From contig JARGXX010000095.1 of the NCBI GenBank assembly GCA_030374765.1, positions 372,001-436,000 on the forward strand: a DNA stretch of 64,000 nucleotides, read 5' to 3'. The translations under genes and the position numbers were made by a program. This DNA is from Agarophyton chilense. Lineage: Eukaryota > Rhodophyta > Florideophyceae > Gracilariales > Gracilariaceae. The notes below the pieces were generated by a model. The model saw only the letters and a program-made list of their open reading frames with translations. It was not told where the DNA came from and ran no database searches. Below, piece after piece: positions 41,067 to 53,649 of this stretch (the first letter of the stretch is position 1; each line of letters starts with the position of its first letter).

Positions 41067-43156
41067 GTGAACCCCGAGGTTCTCGTCCGAAAACCCTCGA
41101 GGCCCCCTGGGCTTTCCGCCTCCTCATCTGCACGGTACGAAAGCACCCCAGTCAGTTCGGCCGTTGCAGGGACTGCCCAGCAGTCCCCCGCTCCGATCGG
41201 ACAGGACCCTCCGAATAGCCCTCCGCGGGCGCTTACAGAACTGTGGAAGGAACTCGAACCGTATTGGCACTATAAGGTCAAGACAGAGATCGAGTCCCGC
41301 GTTCCCGTTCGGGTTGAGCGCTATCTGCACGAGCGCCTACCGGAGTTGCTCTCCGAAATCATCTCCCCGATGATCCTCGAGACCGTCGAGGAGGTGCTGC
41401 AGCAATTGACACCGATCGGGTTTAGAAAAGGAATAAGAAAGACCGACCGGCAGTTTATACGGCAACGGCGACGTTGCCACCCCTCCCAAAGTTTTCAATG
41501 GTCCGCCCGGACGTAGCCCCGGATCACGAACCCGAACGGATTCTGGAACCACATGAAGGGGGACAGCAGAGTGCCCCCATGGTCCCAGTCCGTCCGGTTA
41601 AATCACACCGAGATGATCCGAACGGACGTTCAGACAACTCTTCCTCTGATGACGTGGGAAGAGGCCTCCGTAAGAAAGGCGGTAGGGCTGACTGTAACTC
41701 CGATTCGGATCGCCACAGTCGCGCACGGAAGAGCCGTCGTCGTAGACAGAAACGACGCCTCTCCGATTCGGACACTGATTCTGACCGCTCGGATAGTTCG
41801 GATGTCGTTTCCCGTACTGACAGTGACTCTGACTCAGACCGTTCTGCTCGCAAAAGACGCTCCGATCGTTATCGTCCCCGTTCGGAGACGTCTGCACCCA
41901 GGCGCATCAAGCCCCTGAACGAACTTTTCACCAAGGTGGTGGAATACCGTACGTACCGGCTCAACGACCGTAGTCGGAAGTACAAGTCGAAGGTAGCGCG
42001 GGGAATCGCGCGCTACCAAAAGAAGTTTAATGTCCAGATGAAGGAACATTCCTTCTCCGGAGCTGATGCTATTTCATTTCTGAACTTTTTGCAGCGGTTT
42101 AAAACCGCCTGCAACCACAACGGACTGTCCGAGAGAGCAGCACTTTGGTGCTTCCAATTCTACCTGACCGGATCGGCTCACGCGTTGATCCAGTCTCGCC
42201 TCTTTGGAGAAACGGGCGCCGTTGACGTGCGGCGCTGCAAAATGCTCCGTACCTACTCGGAAGTTGTCAACTTTCTATTGACTACGTACGCCACGGATGA
42301 AGTCATTGCCGACGCCTACTAGGAGGTTACTCTGTACCACCAGTCCTCTGGGATGTCCGAAATGGAATACTCCCAGAAGATTTGGACGAAGGCCCTTCGT
42401 TGCGGCAATGTCTTTCCCGACCGGAGGTTGACGTCTATCTTCGTGGAGGTATTGCTTCCCGCTATGCGGGCGAAGGTGAGAAATCACCTCACGTCTCATC
42501 CGCACATCGGATACGACGCACTCGCCCGATACGCCGAGTCCTACGGGTACACCCACCGCTCGGCTAGACGCCAGTCCGTCCGGACCGAGACGCCGCCCGG
42601 CACGAAGCTGATCACTCCCCGAAGTTCCGCACGGAAAGTCTTGAGCGTGGGAACCCCGACGGATTCCTTTGATACCGACACGGAAGATGGCGAAGCGATT
42701 CTCGCCTTTGGGCGTGGAATCTCCGCCCCGTCGGCCCTGACGACACCGTCGTCTTCAACATTTTCCAACTCGGGCACTTACCGTACGGCACACGCTATGA
42801 CCCCAGGTACCCTTCAGATGCCTCCGATTGGTACAGCGCCGCCCGGACGATTCATGAACCGTACGTGCCGGATTTGTTTCTCACGGGAACCAAATTGCTG
42901 TCAGATGGTACCTCCGGACGTCCGGGAAGCCTTACTTGCCGCATGGGAGAAAAATTACCAACTCCGTCGTGAAGAGGGACACTGCAACCGTGACGGTCCT
43001 AATGGCTCCGCTCGGGTTTCTACTTGCGTACGCTCGGGCACTTCCGCACGGGCTACTCCATTCCGCGCTAGCTCATCCCGACCGGTTATGGTCATGAAGA
43101 ACGAACCCCTAGCTCAGCCCGTCACGGAACAGGAAAACGCCGAGGAGAGCGTGTAG
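41067..43156 (+). pseudogene. Gag of Ty3 element C
   Basis: The N-terminal frame (41067-41516) has a helical region, LPELLSEIISPMILETVEEV. It overlaps a second frame (41474-42322) that holds a Ser/Asp/Arg-rich linker and the start of the capsid-like domain (LFTKVVEYRTYRLNDRSRKY). An in-frame TAG at 42320 interrupts it. The same frame then goes on from 42353 with LRCGNVFPDRRL and ends 43156. The nucleocapsid knuckle is degenerate (CRICFSREPNCC lacks the His). The change of frame near 41500 and the stop mean no full Gag is made. Confidence 0.8.
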
Positions 43157-43224
43157 AGGCGCACGACTCTCCTAGGCCGAAAAGCCTCACCGAGACAGAT
43201 TACACGGGTATTCCCTCCGACCTG

Positions 43225-43708
43225 GTGGAGCAATACCCTGCGGACGCTTTGGATGAAACCGATCCGGCCGCGCCAGTAATGTTGTTAAACAGTTTGCACT
43301 ATAAAGTGAATTTCTCCGTCGGCTTCTCCCGATCGGTAATGTTTCCACTTACCGGTGTACTGGCACCTTCCTCCCCACTGGCGAGGACACTTGCAACCCC
43401 GTTCGGTAGATAACATTACGGATGCGTCCCGCAACCGAATGGACATATTGGGGGTCGTACCCCTCCTTGTCCTGCCTGGCGCGTTGACCGTCCGGGTTCA
43501 GTTTATGGTAGCCAGCAATCTGGCTGCCAGCTGCATACTCGGCACGTCTTTCCTAGACAAGTACGTTTTGGCGATACTACCTCCGAAACGGATTCTTGTA
43601 CTACGCCACTCGCCCCCTGTGGCGATTCAATCCGCGTCCGGGCAAAGCTCAACACCGTCCAGGACACCCATGCTACCTGCCCCAACTACCGTTCGGGAGA
43701 CTCCGTAG
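43225..43708 (+). pseudogene. Decayed protease region of Ty3 element C
   Basis: Frame pieces correspond in position to the protease of element A. The second half is recognisable (MDILGVVPLLVLPGALTVRV, then AASCILGTSFLDKYVLAI, the usual I-L-G-x-D/S-F-L end). The first half shows no D-T/S-G catalytic triad in any frame and changes frame near 43390. Catalytically dead. Confidence 0.6.
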
Positions 43709-43747
43709 AACAAGATTCGTGCTGCCCGTCCGGTTTCTATACCACCG

Positions 43748-46700
43748 ATGTCGGAATCCCATGTACTGGTAACATCCCGGGCCGCTGGCCTCATTTTTAT
43801 CCAAGGACATCACCCCTCGGCTCATAAAGAGGAATTAACCCTCTTGGCTGGCGGGGTAATGAGAATCCGACCGGACGTGGCCTTCTACGTTCAGGTGGCT
43901 AACTATTCCGACCGCCCGGTACGCCTTCACAAAGGCAAAATCATCGGCCTGGCTTTACCTTCCCCCGTCGCATTAATAACACCCGACTTTCCGTCTCGGA
44001 GCGACGAAACTGAAGAGGGGGGCCCCAATGACGCATCTCTTTCCGTTTAAGATGTGTCGAAGCCCACCGGACAGGAGCCAACGCCTGATGCAGAGAACGT
44101 CTGGATCGCAAAGGTCCAGTTGTCTCCCGAATTCGAGTCCGAACGGGAAAGGGTTATCGAGCTCCTCAAACCGTTTCGGGACATGTGGAACGGCCATCTA
44201 GGCCGTATCGCGTCAGCAAAGCACAGGATCCAATTGAAACCTGGTACGAAGCCGATCTACCAGATGCCATACAGTGCGGGTCCGGCGCGTCGCGAACTGG
44301 AACGTAAGGAGGTCACCAAGAAGTTGAAGCTTGGCGTAATTGAGCCTTTCTCGGCCGAATGGGCGAGCCCGTTCGTGTTTGCTCAGAAGAAAGACGGGAG
44401 TCTACGCTTCTGTGTGGACTACCGCCGACTAAACGAGATCACCGTTCGGGATACTTACCCACTACCGAGAATGGACGAATGCATCGATTCTCTTGGAGAA
44501 GCGAAAATATTCTCCACCTTGGACGCAAACAGCGGGTATTGGCAGACCAAAGTGGATGAAGCCGACCGGGATAAAACGACGTTGACGTCCCAAATGGAAC
44601 TGTACAGGTATGTTCGAATGCCGTTCGGTTTGAAGAACGCCCCCACCACATTGCAACGGGCCTTGAACATCATACTGTCCCGCGTCAAGTGGCAATATGC
44701 CTTGGTCTATCTTGATGACGTTATCAGCTACTCCCGCACGGTTTCGGAGCATTTCGACCATGTTCGGACCATTCTTTCATTACTCCGATCGGCCGGTATC
44801 ACTCTCCATTTGGATAAGTGCCAATTCTTCAGCGGTACTGTCGATTATCTGGGTCTCGTTATCCGTCCGGACAAGCTGCAGGTCTCCACAAGGACCCAGG
44901 ACGCTATCCGAGCGGCCAAACCTCGCACTAACCAAACCGAACTCCGTTCGTTCTTCGGACTGTGCAACGTTTTCCGATGTTTTGTTGAAAGCTTTGCCCG
45001 AATTGCGGCCGCGCTGAACCGCAAGCTCGAAAAAAACCAACCGTTCTACTTCGAGGCCCTGACCGATCCGGAACACGAGGCCTTTGAGGAACTCCGCCAA
45101 CGGTTTATACGACCCCCAATTCTGGCTATCCAGCGTCAAGATATGCCGTACGTCCTGGACACCGACGCCTGCGACAAGAAAGTCGGTTGTGTCTTACTAC
45201 AAAAGCAACCTAACGGTGGTTTACTTCCGATCGGATACTGGAGCCGCTCGCTGAATAAAGCCGAGCGGTCATATTCCACAACCGAACGGGAATGCCTCGC
45301 TGTCGTGTGGGCAATACTGCATCTCCGACCGTATCTCGAGGGAGCCCGCTTTACTCTCCTTACGGACCACCACGCTTTGAGGTGGATACTCAACCTGGCG
45401 GACGCATCTCGACGGCTAGCTCGTTGGCGACTTCGTCTCATGGAGTATGACTTCGACATAGTCCACCGGCCGGGCATAAAACACCAGGCCGCTGACGCGC
45501 TGTCGCGAATCCTGACGGACGGAAAAGACACCACTCCCCTGGACGAGGAGGTCCCATGCCTACTTCTTGCAGACCGCGCGGAAGAGAACGACGACCTCGT
45601 CGCGGACATCACCGTTGACGGTGAGGTCAAGACAGAAACTGTCCTTGACTGGCACGATGGTCAGAACCCGATCGGCTGCCTCGAGGTCATGGCCATCGTG
45701 GAGGAGGAGACAAACGTCCGACCGGTCACTTTGGAAGAGCTCATCCGAGCGCAGGCGGAGGACGAGTACTGCAAATCCGTGTGGAAGGACGTGGGTAACG
45801 GGATTACCCTCTTCGACATCAACCGTTACAGAGTTCTCGTCCGTCGCTCCCCGCTGGAAGGAGCCCTACAGAAGGCGGTACCCCGCTCGCTAGTTCCGCG
45901 CGTCCTCTGTCTTTCGCATTACCCGCGTTTGGAAGGACACCCGGGCGGGACTCGAATGTAAAACACTCTCCGAACGGACTTCTACTGGCCGAAGATGGCT
46001 AATAATGTTTATCAAGCCGCTTGGGATTGCCACTCGTGCGCTGCAATGCGCGGCACACAAAACCGTTCACAGAAGCGGCTTAAGCTCTTGCCACTTGAGT
46101 TCGTGGCAATTGACATTGTCGGTCCATTTCCGAAGTCAGTCACTGGACATGAGTACATCCTCGGCATCACCGACCGGTTCACAAAGCTCTGCAGAGCAGT
46201 TCCGCTACGGTCCACAATCGCCCCGGGGTTGCCCGGACGTTCCTAGAGAATTGGGCTTACCCGTACGGAATTCCCAACTACTTGCTCACCGATAACCGAC
46301 CTCAGTTTGTCTCGAAGTTCTTCGAGGAAATTTGCCGGGCGTTTGGCACGAAACACGTCACGACAACGGCGTACCACCCGCAGACCAATGGTCAAGCCGA
46401 ACGGTTTAGTAGGACGCTGGTTCAGCGGCTAAGGCACTACGTTGCGGATCACCAGTCTAACTGGCACGCGTACGTGCAACCACTTACGTACGGTTACAAT
46501 CTACAGATTCACTGAAGTACGGGCACAACGCCGTTCGACCTTACTCTTACCCGAGTACCTCCAAACGTGGTGCTCGACGAGCCTAGTTCCGCTACAGATG
46601 CTGCCACACCGGCCCAACCTACGCCGGGGCAGATGAAGCGTTACACATTGCGGCTGCTTAAGGCAACGCTTCAATCCGCACGGAATCGGCTGATGAACGC

Positions 46701-47282
46701 ACAGCGCCGTTACAAGGAGGACTTTGATAAGCCGTGCGGAAGTTGGAGTCATTTGCGGCCGGGGATGAGGTTTTCCTCGACCGTTCTACGACAACGCCGA
46801 CCGGTGGCGTGCTCGAAGAGCACAAACGTACCTCGCGCAAACTGTTACCGAGGACGGCGGGGAACTACAAAGCCATCTCCGCGACGGACAGCACAGTCAC
46901 GATTGATGTTGACGAGATTCACGATACCGTCAGCATCGACCGCGTCAGTCGCGTCCCTGTTCGGACAGAACCGGCCCCGGTCACCACAGAACGCGCCCGC
47001 ACGGTAACTTTTGATACGGACGACCCGTTCGCCGAGGAAGCCGTGACGGACACTACCTCGTCCTCCGCTGGAAATAATCACCGAACGGAGCCTTCACAAC
47101 CCGACTCGGCCAACACTACCCAACCGGACAGCATTGGAATTGTCGAGCAAATGCTTGACCATGGTCTGGCCGACGACCCTCCGCAAGGCCTTGTTTATCG
47201 CGTACGCTGGTACGGTTGCAATGCCGCGGAAGACTCTTGGGAAGCTCCGAACAATCTTCCGCAACACTTTATTAGCCAATAA
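43748..47282 (+). pseudogene. Pol of Ty3 element C: RT, RNase H, integrase, chromodomain
   Basis: The 1.9-kb frame 44054-45961 is intact and follows an in-frame TAA at 44048. RT blocks are CVDYRRLNEITVRDTYPLPR, TLDANSGYWQTKV, RMPFGLKNAPTTLQRAL and the active site VYLDDV near 44708. RNase H begins YVLDTDACDKKVGCVLLQ and ends GIKHQAADALSR. Integrase starts SHYPRLEGHPG, meets a TAA at 45959, then has WDCHSCAA and AIDIVGPFPKS. A frame change near 46250 leads to YLLTDNRPQFVSKFF and QTNGQAERFSR, and a TGA at 46513 interrupts the GPY-like part. A final frame (46734-47282) ends in a chromodomain (LVYRVRWYGCNAAEDSWEAP), which defines the chromovirus lineage. Confidence 0.93.
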
Positions 47283-48088
47283 TGGAAGCGCCAAAGCCGA
47301 ACGACAGGAGGCATTCCGAAATCGGACATGGCCTCCGGCCGAATCTCGCAGTTGACCTCCGATCGGTAGTCCACAGCGTGTGTGGAGCCATCTCGCGGCA
47401 AAAAGAAGGAAGGAGTGACTCCGTGCGACTCCATCAGCACCGCACCCCAACACAACCGGGCATGGACATCGACCATCACCACAGCGACAAACACTCTTGT
47501 AGACTGGGTAACTCCGGCACCGCGGCCCGCCGGGGGCCGGGCAACACGCGTACACCGATTACAACACGCCACCGGGTGCCCGCCTGCCCCCGCGGTGCCC
47601 GCCTGCATAACCGCGGCAAGCGTATACGCGCTGCGCTCCACGCCGGACCGAGCGGTTACCTACAAGGATAATCAAAAAAATCCGACGCGGAAATTACCAC
47701 TCCGTATGGCATCAAAAACGCAGAAAAATGTCCTGGCCGATATCTCAAAAACGAAGCCTTCCAGGCTCTGAAAATGGCCGATTTGGACTCTCCGCACGGC
47801 CAAAAGACTTGTGATTCTTTGAGTTGACACAAAGGCGCACTACACGCGTTACTGTATACCGAATCGGATACCGACCTAGCCGGGCATTGCTGTATCGGCA
47901 CGTGCACTCTAAGTCTGCAAACCCGCCAACCGGCGCCCACCGGTGGGACACGCACGTGGTGCACGCGCGTGGCGACGCGCGCTCAGACACCGCAATCTCG
48001 CACGTGTCGCAGCACCGTGTCCCGCGCCGTGAGGCATGACGGAGATGTTAAAATCGTTTACTCAGGTTCAACCGCAGGAAGGAATGAC
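47283..48088. other. Spacer in the 3' region of element C
   Basis: 800 bp after the chromodomain. GC-rich, with overlapping frames on both strands but no motif. Confidence 0.4.
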
Positions 48089-49935
48089 TCACATTCCTCG
48101 TTTTCCGGGCGGAGAAGACGCTTTCGAGATACGGGAACTCACCGGAAGAAACGCAAAGTCCCTGACTCTACGACGCCCACCGCGGCTGCCTCCCCGCTGG
48201 CCTCTCAAAGCACCCCTGCCGGCGTTCCCAGGACCTGGTACTGGCGACGGGGAGCCCGAACGACGCCCAGACGGCTGAAAGAGGGCACTAACCGCACTAC
48301 TGTGCGCGACACCCCGAACGGTACGACCCAGAGAGGACAGAGGCCGGGCCTGTACGGAGGCCTCGTTCGTTGGACCCCGACCAGGAGTCGGCTCTCCGGT
48401 TTCTTCGTCCCCCCGCGGCGCCGCAGCGGCCTGCGCCGCCGTCCCCACCGTCGACGGGTCCTCAGGATTCCCCGCCCGGTCCGGAACCGATGCGCCCGCC
48501 ACGACGTCAGCCGCCGGGACGCCGGAAACCCCAGGCGCTGCGGAAAATGACCCGGACCGTATCGCCGCTCGGATTCTCTGCAGCAACTCATGGGCGGCGT
48601 CATTCGCACGCCCCATTGACAGGTCCAGATGCCCAATGAGCTGAGATACCGTGGCGCCACCGGGTCGGGTTATTATGTCCCCGAAGGTATTGACGCGGTG
48701 CTGGAGGAGTTCAGCGCAGACCGCGCTGACATATGACATTAAGTCGACAGTACTGACCATCTCCGCGCTCAACAGGCTGGTGAACGCATCCACGCGGGGT
48801 ACTCACACCTCAGCCGCCATCTTTAAGGCTTCGACGACCGAATCGGGAGGCTCTTCATCATTCGCCCGGCAGGCTTCCTGCAGCGTTCATAGGGCATCAC
48901 GCTCCTCGTCGCCGACCGATGCGGATACCTGCACACCGGAACGTCGAAGAACTTCACGTTGAGCCACCCGTGCATGAAACCACCCAAGCCCGACCGGATT
49001 CGCGCTTCGGTCGCGACATGATCACCCCATCGGCGTCGGTTCAGAAAGTAGAGCCCGTCGCATGGAAGGGAAAACATCACGAGCCCCAAAAGGTTACCGT
49101 GCGGGTCGGGAATACCCTCGTCAGACAGCAAGCGCGTGACGAAGTCGCGCATACGACCTTGGTAGTCATACTCTTCCGGACAACGGAGAAACGGCATGTC
49201 ACAGCTGCCCACCGTCTCGTCGCCCTCCCAACCGGTTATTCGCGTAAGATGCCTCCAACGCGCGCCCCACGCCTCGTGGCGCGTCCGCTTCGGATTCCGG
49301 CCGGTTCGTTCGAAGAACGTTCGCTGCGTCGGTATTGCGCCGAACCGCCGCGAGTCCGAACATCTGCTCCATTCGTCCCCCGAGATCAGCGTCTCAACCG
49401 AAAACGGAGGTTCTTTCCCGGCCGGCCCACACCTACGGCCCTGCGGGCGTCGCCAGCGGTGGTCGTGCTCCTACCCATGGAGCGGGTTTCGAAACACACC
49501 GGGTAAGCCTGCGCCAGGCGCTGGATATCCGAACGGGGGTACCAGCACGCCCGCACCCACACGCCCTACCATTTGCGGCTGTATCGCACCGAACGGAAGA
49601 AACGAAGGCACGGAAGGATTCCCCGCCGACGCCGGCGGAATTCCTGTCGGTCGGGCGTCCCAGATCGCGTAACTGCCACCCTGGGAACCGAACAAACGCC
49701 CCGCGGAAGCTGCATCGTGTGCAGTTACAGGTGCCCGTCACGGTACCGGTATGTCCGCGAGGACCGGCGTCGGCTGGCGCCCCACGCTCTCCTCCCGGTC
49801 GTGGTTGACAGCCCCGTTGTTGTCGTCCATTGTCGAACCGAACGGAAGGACGCAGCCTCCTGAGTCCGTGTAGTATTCTACTATGTGGGGGAATCCGATA
49901 TGATGATTTTCCGCAAAGTCGCGGTTGGAACTCAT
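48089..49935 (-). pseudogene. Degenerate coding block antisense to pol, inside Ty3 element C
   Basis: Protein-like segments on the minus strand, switching frame, from an ATG at 49935 (MSSNRDFAENHHIGFPHIVE) to a stop at 48089. Gly/Pro-rich segments follow (VPPFGYPAPGAGLPG). Next comes a denser region around 49380-49200 (MEQMFGLAAVRRNTDAANVL) and 49200-48900 (MPFLRCPEEYDYQGRMRDFV, FSLPCDGLYFLNRRRWGDHV). The last part, 48793-48480, is helical (MSYVSAVCAELLQHRVNTFG, LSMGRANDAAHELLQRIRAA), and the end is Arg/Gly-rich. It could be an accessory gene of the element, expressed antisense, or a captured host gene. No family is recognised. Confidence 0.5.
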
Positions 49936-50040
49936 AAGTGAGTGATGTCATCAAACTTGTGATATGAAACGGCATCCCGCATAGGATGCCTAGAGGCAGA
50001 ATGTCTTAGTGGAACAAGTGGTATCACGAGTGGACTGGCT

Positions 50041-50535
50041 TGCAACGGCGCATGTAGTGGCGATCCACGTGGCTGGTTTTACTACCCTTTGTAGCTAGAC
50101 GTCCATTAGGGACCATACCCATACAGTGGTTTGGCTAAGTGGCTGACCACTGGGTATTATTTATATTTTTATTTGGGCACTCACCCTGGCACACAGTATA
50201 TGGTGTACCAGAGGTGAGCGCCGACTCCAAGTAAAGGAGACAACATGGGCATCATGACTATTCTGTTCCTCGCTTAGGATTCCTTAACCGGAGATCCGGA
50301 CGAGCTATAGTAGATAGTCAGCCCCCAACCACTTCACGAGCCGTCTCGTACCTACGTCCCATCAACGTTTTATAGTTGCACTGTTCACCATCGCCGGCGA
50401 GTAGTGGTCTTACACCCCACTTCCAGCTCGCTGGTGTTGTAGCTCTACCACCCCTTTCACTTCGCCGCAAGCGACCCATCGGCAGTCCGAACGCTGTCAC
50501 AGGTGTCTGCTCTCTCCGTTAGAGTGGATACTACA
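50041..50535 (+). repeat. Solo LTR of the element A family, nested in element C
   Basis: 495 bp matching the reverse complement of 4057-4545 along almost all its length (for example gtagctagacgtccattagg and gtaaaggagacaa). It ends GATACTACA, as the element A LTR does. I could not find a target duplication, so its left end may be eroded. It lies between the antisense block and the 3' LTR of element C, so it entered after or with element C. Confidence 0.8.
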
Positions 50536-50870
50536 GTGCGTACTCTTCGCAGCCGCCGTACCGGTCCTCTCTGGAGTCTACGCGTTGCTCCGCCCGGCGA
50601 AGAGAAGTGCTTAAATACGCCGCCGACGATCGCTCGCCGACGGGCGTGATATGACGTGCACTCCCGAACGGCTGTGGTATGGCGTGTATTTTCAAGCTGC
50701 TGTGGTACGATATGGACTTCCGAACGGGCCCGTATAACGCGACCAGTCGCTTCTAGAGCGTTTCGTGTCGGTTTGCAGACGCCACGCCGCGTCCGCTCGG
50801 TTGGCACTCAACCAGCTATTTCCTAGGATATTGGCACTCCGAGGACGTCGCGCACTCTAGGAGGGGGGTC

Positions 50871-51433
50871 TGTAGTATGGTGGATCCGAGCGGGTTGTCA
50901 GGTAAGAAGGGCGTGGTCAGGAATGATTGCAAGTGGCCTGGTTGCACACGTGTGCGAAGATGGCACGCCGGACGGACATGTACAGTAGGTTACCACGTAG
51001 CATAGTTGTAGATAGTTGGCGCGCCCCACCTCGTGATATTTTCGCCACATGGGTGCATGTGCCACTACGGACTCTAATGCGGGTTGCAGCTCGGAGGTGC
51101 ACACTACTTATGCACCTCCGCTCCCCGCCACCCTCCAAACAGTAAAGGGTAAGCACCACCGTCCCAATCTAAGTATCGTTTCTATAGCAGACCTGAAGCG
51201 TTATTCCGTACGGGATATCTACAGGTTTACAAGCCGTTCGGACTCTTCGCGCGTACCTCGATCCCGCCTGACGTTCCCAACCGCCCAGTCTCCCTACGCC
51301 CGCCCGGTGCTGGCGCTCGTCTCCACGCGTCACCGTTCCCCGACCGGCCTCGTTTGACACGCACGCCCCGCGTACGGACTCCACACGGGTCGCGCCTATA
51401 GGAAACTTACACGCCTTTCGGCGCTATCTCACA
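50871..51433 (+). repeat. 3' LTR of Ty3 element C
   Basis: 563 bp, starts TGTAGTATGGTGG and ends CTATCTCACA, followed by ATGTG. It differs from the 5' LTR by scattered substitutions, consistent with age after insertion. Confidence 0.93.
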
Positions 51434-51438
51434 ATGTG

Positions 51439-51780
51439 AATTGGAAGGCCCTGGCTAAGAACCACCCAGGGTCTTCTGATTGCAATAAAGTCACTTCCTC
51501 AACGTCGGTCATCACCTGTGCTACCTTCAAGCGCGATAAATAGGACCCTCCTGTATTGTTGGTTTCCGAACACTTATTGTGATGCTCCTTCCTCTCAAAT
51601 ACTCGATTAAGTTCTTCGACCTGCTCACGCCTATTTATATGCTTGTGCCTAGTTTTTGGTACCAAAGTAAACTTCGACGCCTTAAACAAAGTATCATTAT
51701 TATGATATACAGATTCCACACGTCCACTTTAGATTTCGCGATACACGACACCTTTTAATGGGCGCACAGATTCTTTCTTT
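51439..51780 (-). pseudogene. Split transposase-like gene, middle piece
   Basis: Lies between the Ty3 element C (left) and the copia 5' LTR (right). On the minus strand it opens just inside the copia TSD (KKESVRPLKGVVYREI), meets a single TAA at 51732, then reads SGRVESVYHNNDTLFKASKF up to DPGWFLARAFQF at the Ty3 junction. The block order GVVYREI, SGRVESVYHN, FTLVP, WFLARAFQFTSRT looks like one protein domain without gaps, which shows the insertions fell inside one gene. Confidence 0.7.
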
Positions 51781-52099
51781 TGTTATCAAAATCCTTATAT
51801 CGATGACTTGTACCACTACAATATCGATACTTCCTTTTGTCTACGAACTAAACTATCGATACGCCCATTCGTCTACGCAGCATCTTTCCTACTTATGACT
51901 GATAGACAGATTCATAGTTTTTTCTCCTAATCGGTAGGATTTGTTTTACGCGACATTGAACAATATACGGTACTGACCACGGTCAGTACGCTAGCGCTCA
52001 GTCCTCTTCGCCTGTCTCCGCGGACACACGGAGAACCTGCGTTATTCGGTAGGCACATAACCGACCCCCCCCCCGCTCTTTTCCCTGAGTGTGTGGACA
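51781..52099 (+). repeat. 5' LTR of copia element D
   Basis: 319 bp. It contains a 9-bp perfect inverted repeat, GTACTGACC-ac-GGTCAGTAC, near 51970, which is less perfect in the 3' LTR. A run of C near its end (52064-52073) differs in length between the LTRs. Confidence 0.85.
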
Positions 52100-52131
52100 T
52101 TCGCGAATTAAAACAAACGGCATCAATCATC

Positions 52132-53649
52132 ATGTCTGCCGACCCCGCAAAACCGTGTGGAACAATTTCCCTTCACAACAACTTGCAAAGAGGTCTTGCA
52201 AACTCGTTCTTAAGCTTCATGCAGACTGTTCCTCCGCTGAGCGGTGAAAATCTTCTTGAGGCAATTCGTGAAGACATTGGAGCCATGCAGCTTGTCAACC
52301 CGGATATAGTTAGCAACTACGAGATCTACAAACGAATTCGTGTGTTCTTGGAACAACGAGACATTGATGTTCCTCAGACATCTGATACTGGAAGGTTGAT
52401 GGGCAAGTTATAACAGCTATTTGGAATGATAAGGAGTTTGCCGTGCAACCTAAGCGTGCTATGGACTACTTGGACGCCGTTCGAAACGGAGATGCGATTC
52501 TTTACTCACCTGGAGGAAGCGGTTCACCTTTGGCAGCACAAATATCGTTCCAGCTTCAATTTCCACAACCTATCAATGTCGATAGAGGTTCTACAGACCG
52601 AAATGTGGGAGTAGCAGATGATAAACATGAGAAAAAGCGCGTAACGTTTTTCACCAGCCGTTACCGAGAAAAGCGCGGCAAATTCAAAGGCGATCTTGAA
52701 AAGGATTGGAATGATCATGTTTCTTCCTGCATGGACTACTGTAATCTGAAGAAGATTAACGATGATCTAAGAATTCAGTACCCGCATTTTTCTCTCGCTG
52801 GAGACGCGCTGCACTTTTTCAAGGGAGAAGTAAAGGGCTTGATTCAAAACTGGGCGTTGTTGTAGCAGTATTCAATGCTCGCTACGCTTCGGAGAAGACC
52901 AGGGAAGATATGTCTGCAAAACTAGAGGACCTCCATCTAACTGACTTCGTGACGGAAAATGTTTCTGAACGTGAAGCTTTGGACCTTCTCGTGAAAGAAA
53001 TTGATCTCCTTGCACCAATGGCTCACCAGGAAGACAGAACGGACAGACGCAAGCGCAACTTCCTTCGCGGCGCAGTTCAAGGCATTTCATTGTCCCAAAA
53101 CATCTTATCAAAAGTCAATTCCAAGCATCTATCATACATAGACTTGATGTCGGAGTTATTCAGTGCTGAAAGAAACCAACGCCAGTTCACGGCAGGACAA
53201 AACCGTGCGCAAACAGCGTAGAAGACGCAATGGGCATCTTCGGCTGATATTGCCTTTAGTCATCTCTTTCCACTGCAAACGTAGTCGAAGGACCACCAGA
53301 TTATGATCCTTCAGTTCACTTTGTCGGACAAGGACGTTACGCCAGACAATCGACCAGCCGTTCAACAGTCATACCCTCGAGGTTTGAAACTAGACCTTAC
53401 AACCAAGGACGAGTCCAGCCGCAACACACCGAAGTTCCCATGATACTCAAGGTCTGTTGGAATTGTCAGCAGAAAGGTTGCAGGCTTTTCACGTGTCCTA
53501 AACCCCGCAATGAAGCCCGTATTCACCGAAACAAACAGCTAGCGAAACAATGGTACAAACAATCTCGGTCCAAGAGAATCATCTTCACTGAACTCGACGA
53601 TGACGCCTATGCAACAGTGGAACAGCTGAAGGAATCGCTCCTTGTTTAG
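52132..53649 (+). pseudogene. Gag of copia element D
   Basis: Four frames in series. 52132-52413 opens with an ATG (MSADPAKPCGTISLHNNLQR). 52443-52865 and 52910-53221 hold helical segments (HLTDFVTENVSEREALDLLV, then GISLSQNILSKVNSKHLSYI). 53440-53649 has the zinc knuckle CWNCQQKGCRLFTC, where Cys stands in the place of the usual His, followed by CPKPRNEARIHRN. Gag makes the particle shell; this copy cannot make it whole. Confidence 0.65.

Larger units (their letters stand above)
40271..51433 (+). mobile_element. Ty3/gypsy chromovirus C with both LTRs and TSD, 11.2 kb
   Basis: Bounded by LTRs 40271-40834 and 50871-51433 and a 5-bp target duplication, ATGTG, at 40266-40270 and 51434-51438. 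A primer-binding site follows the 5' LTR (TGGTCTCCCGACTTAG from 40836) and a polypurine tract precedes the 3' LTR (aggagggggg, 50859-50868). Internally it has Gag, a decayed protease, RT, RNase H, integrase and a chromodomain, then an unusual 3.6-kb 3' region with an antisense coding block and a solo LTR. By eye the LTRs differ at about 22 of 563 positions (about 96% identity). Several stops and frame changes make it non-autonomous today. Confidence 0.95.

Noticed and set aside
42275-42777. Minus-strand frames over Gag of element C
   Set aside because: Gag on the plus strand aligns with element A; the minus frames are shadows.
47094-47641. Minus-strand frames of about 150 codons overlapping the chromodomain
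   Set aside because: They are antisense shadows of the plus-strand chromodomain and lack protein-like character, unlike the block at 48089-49935.
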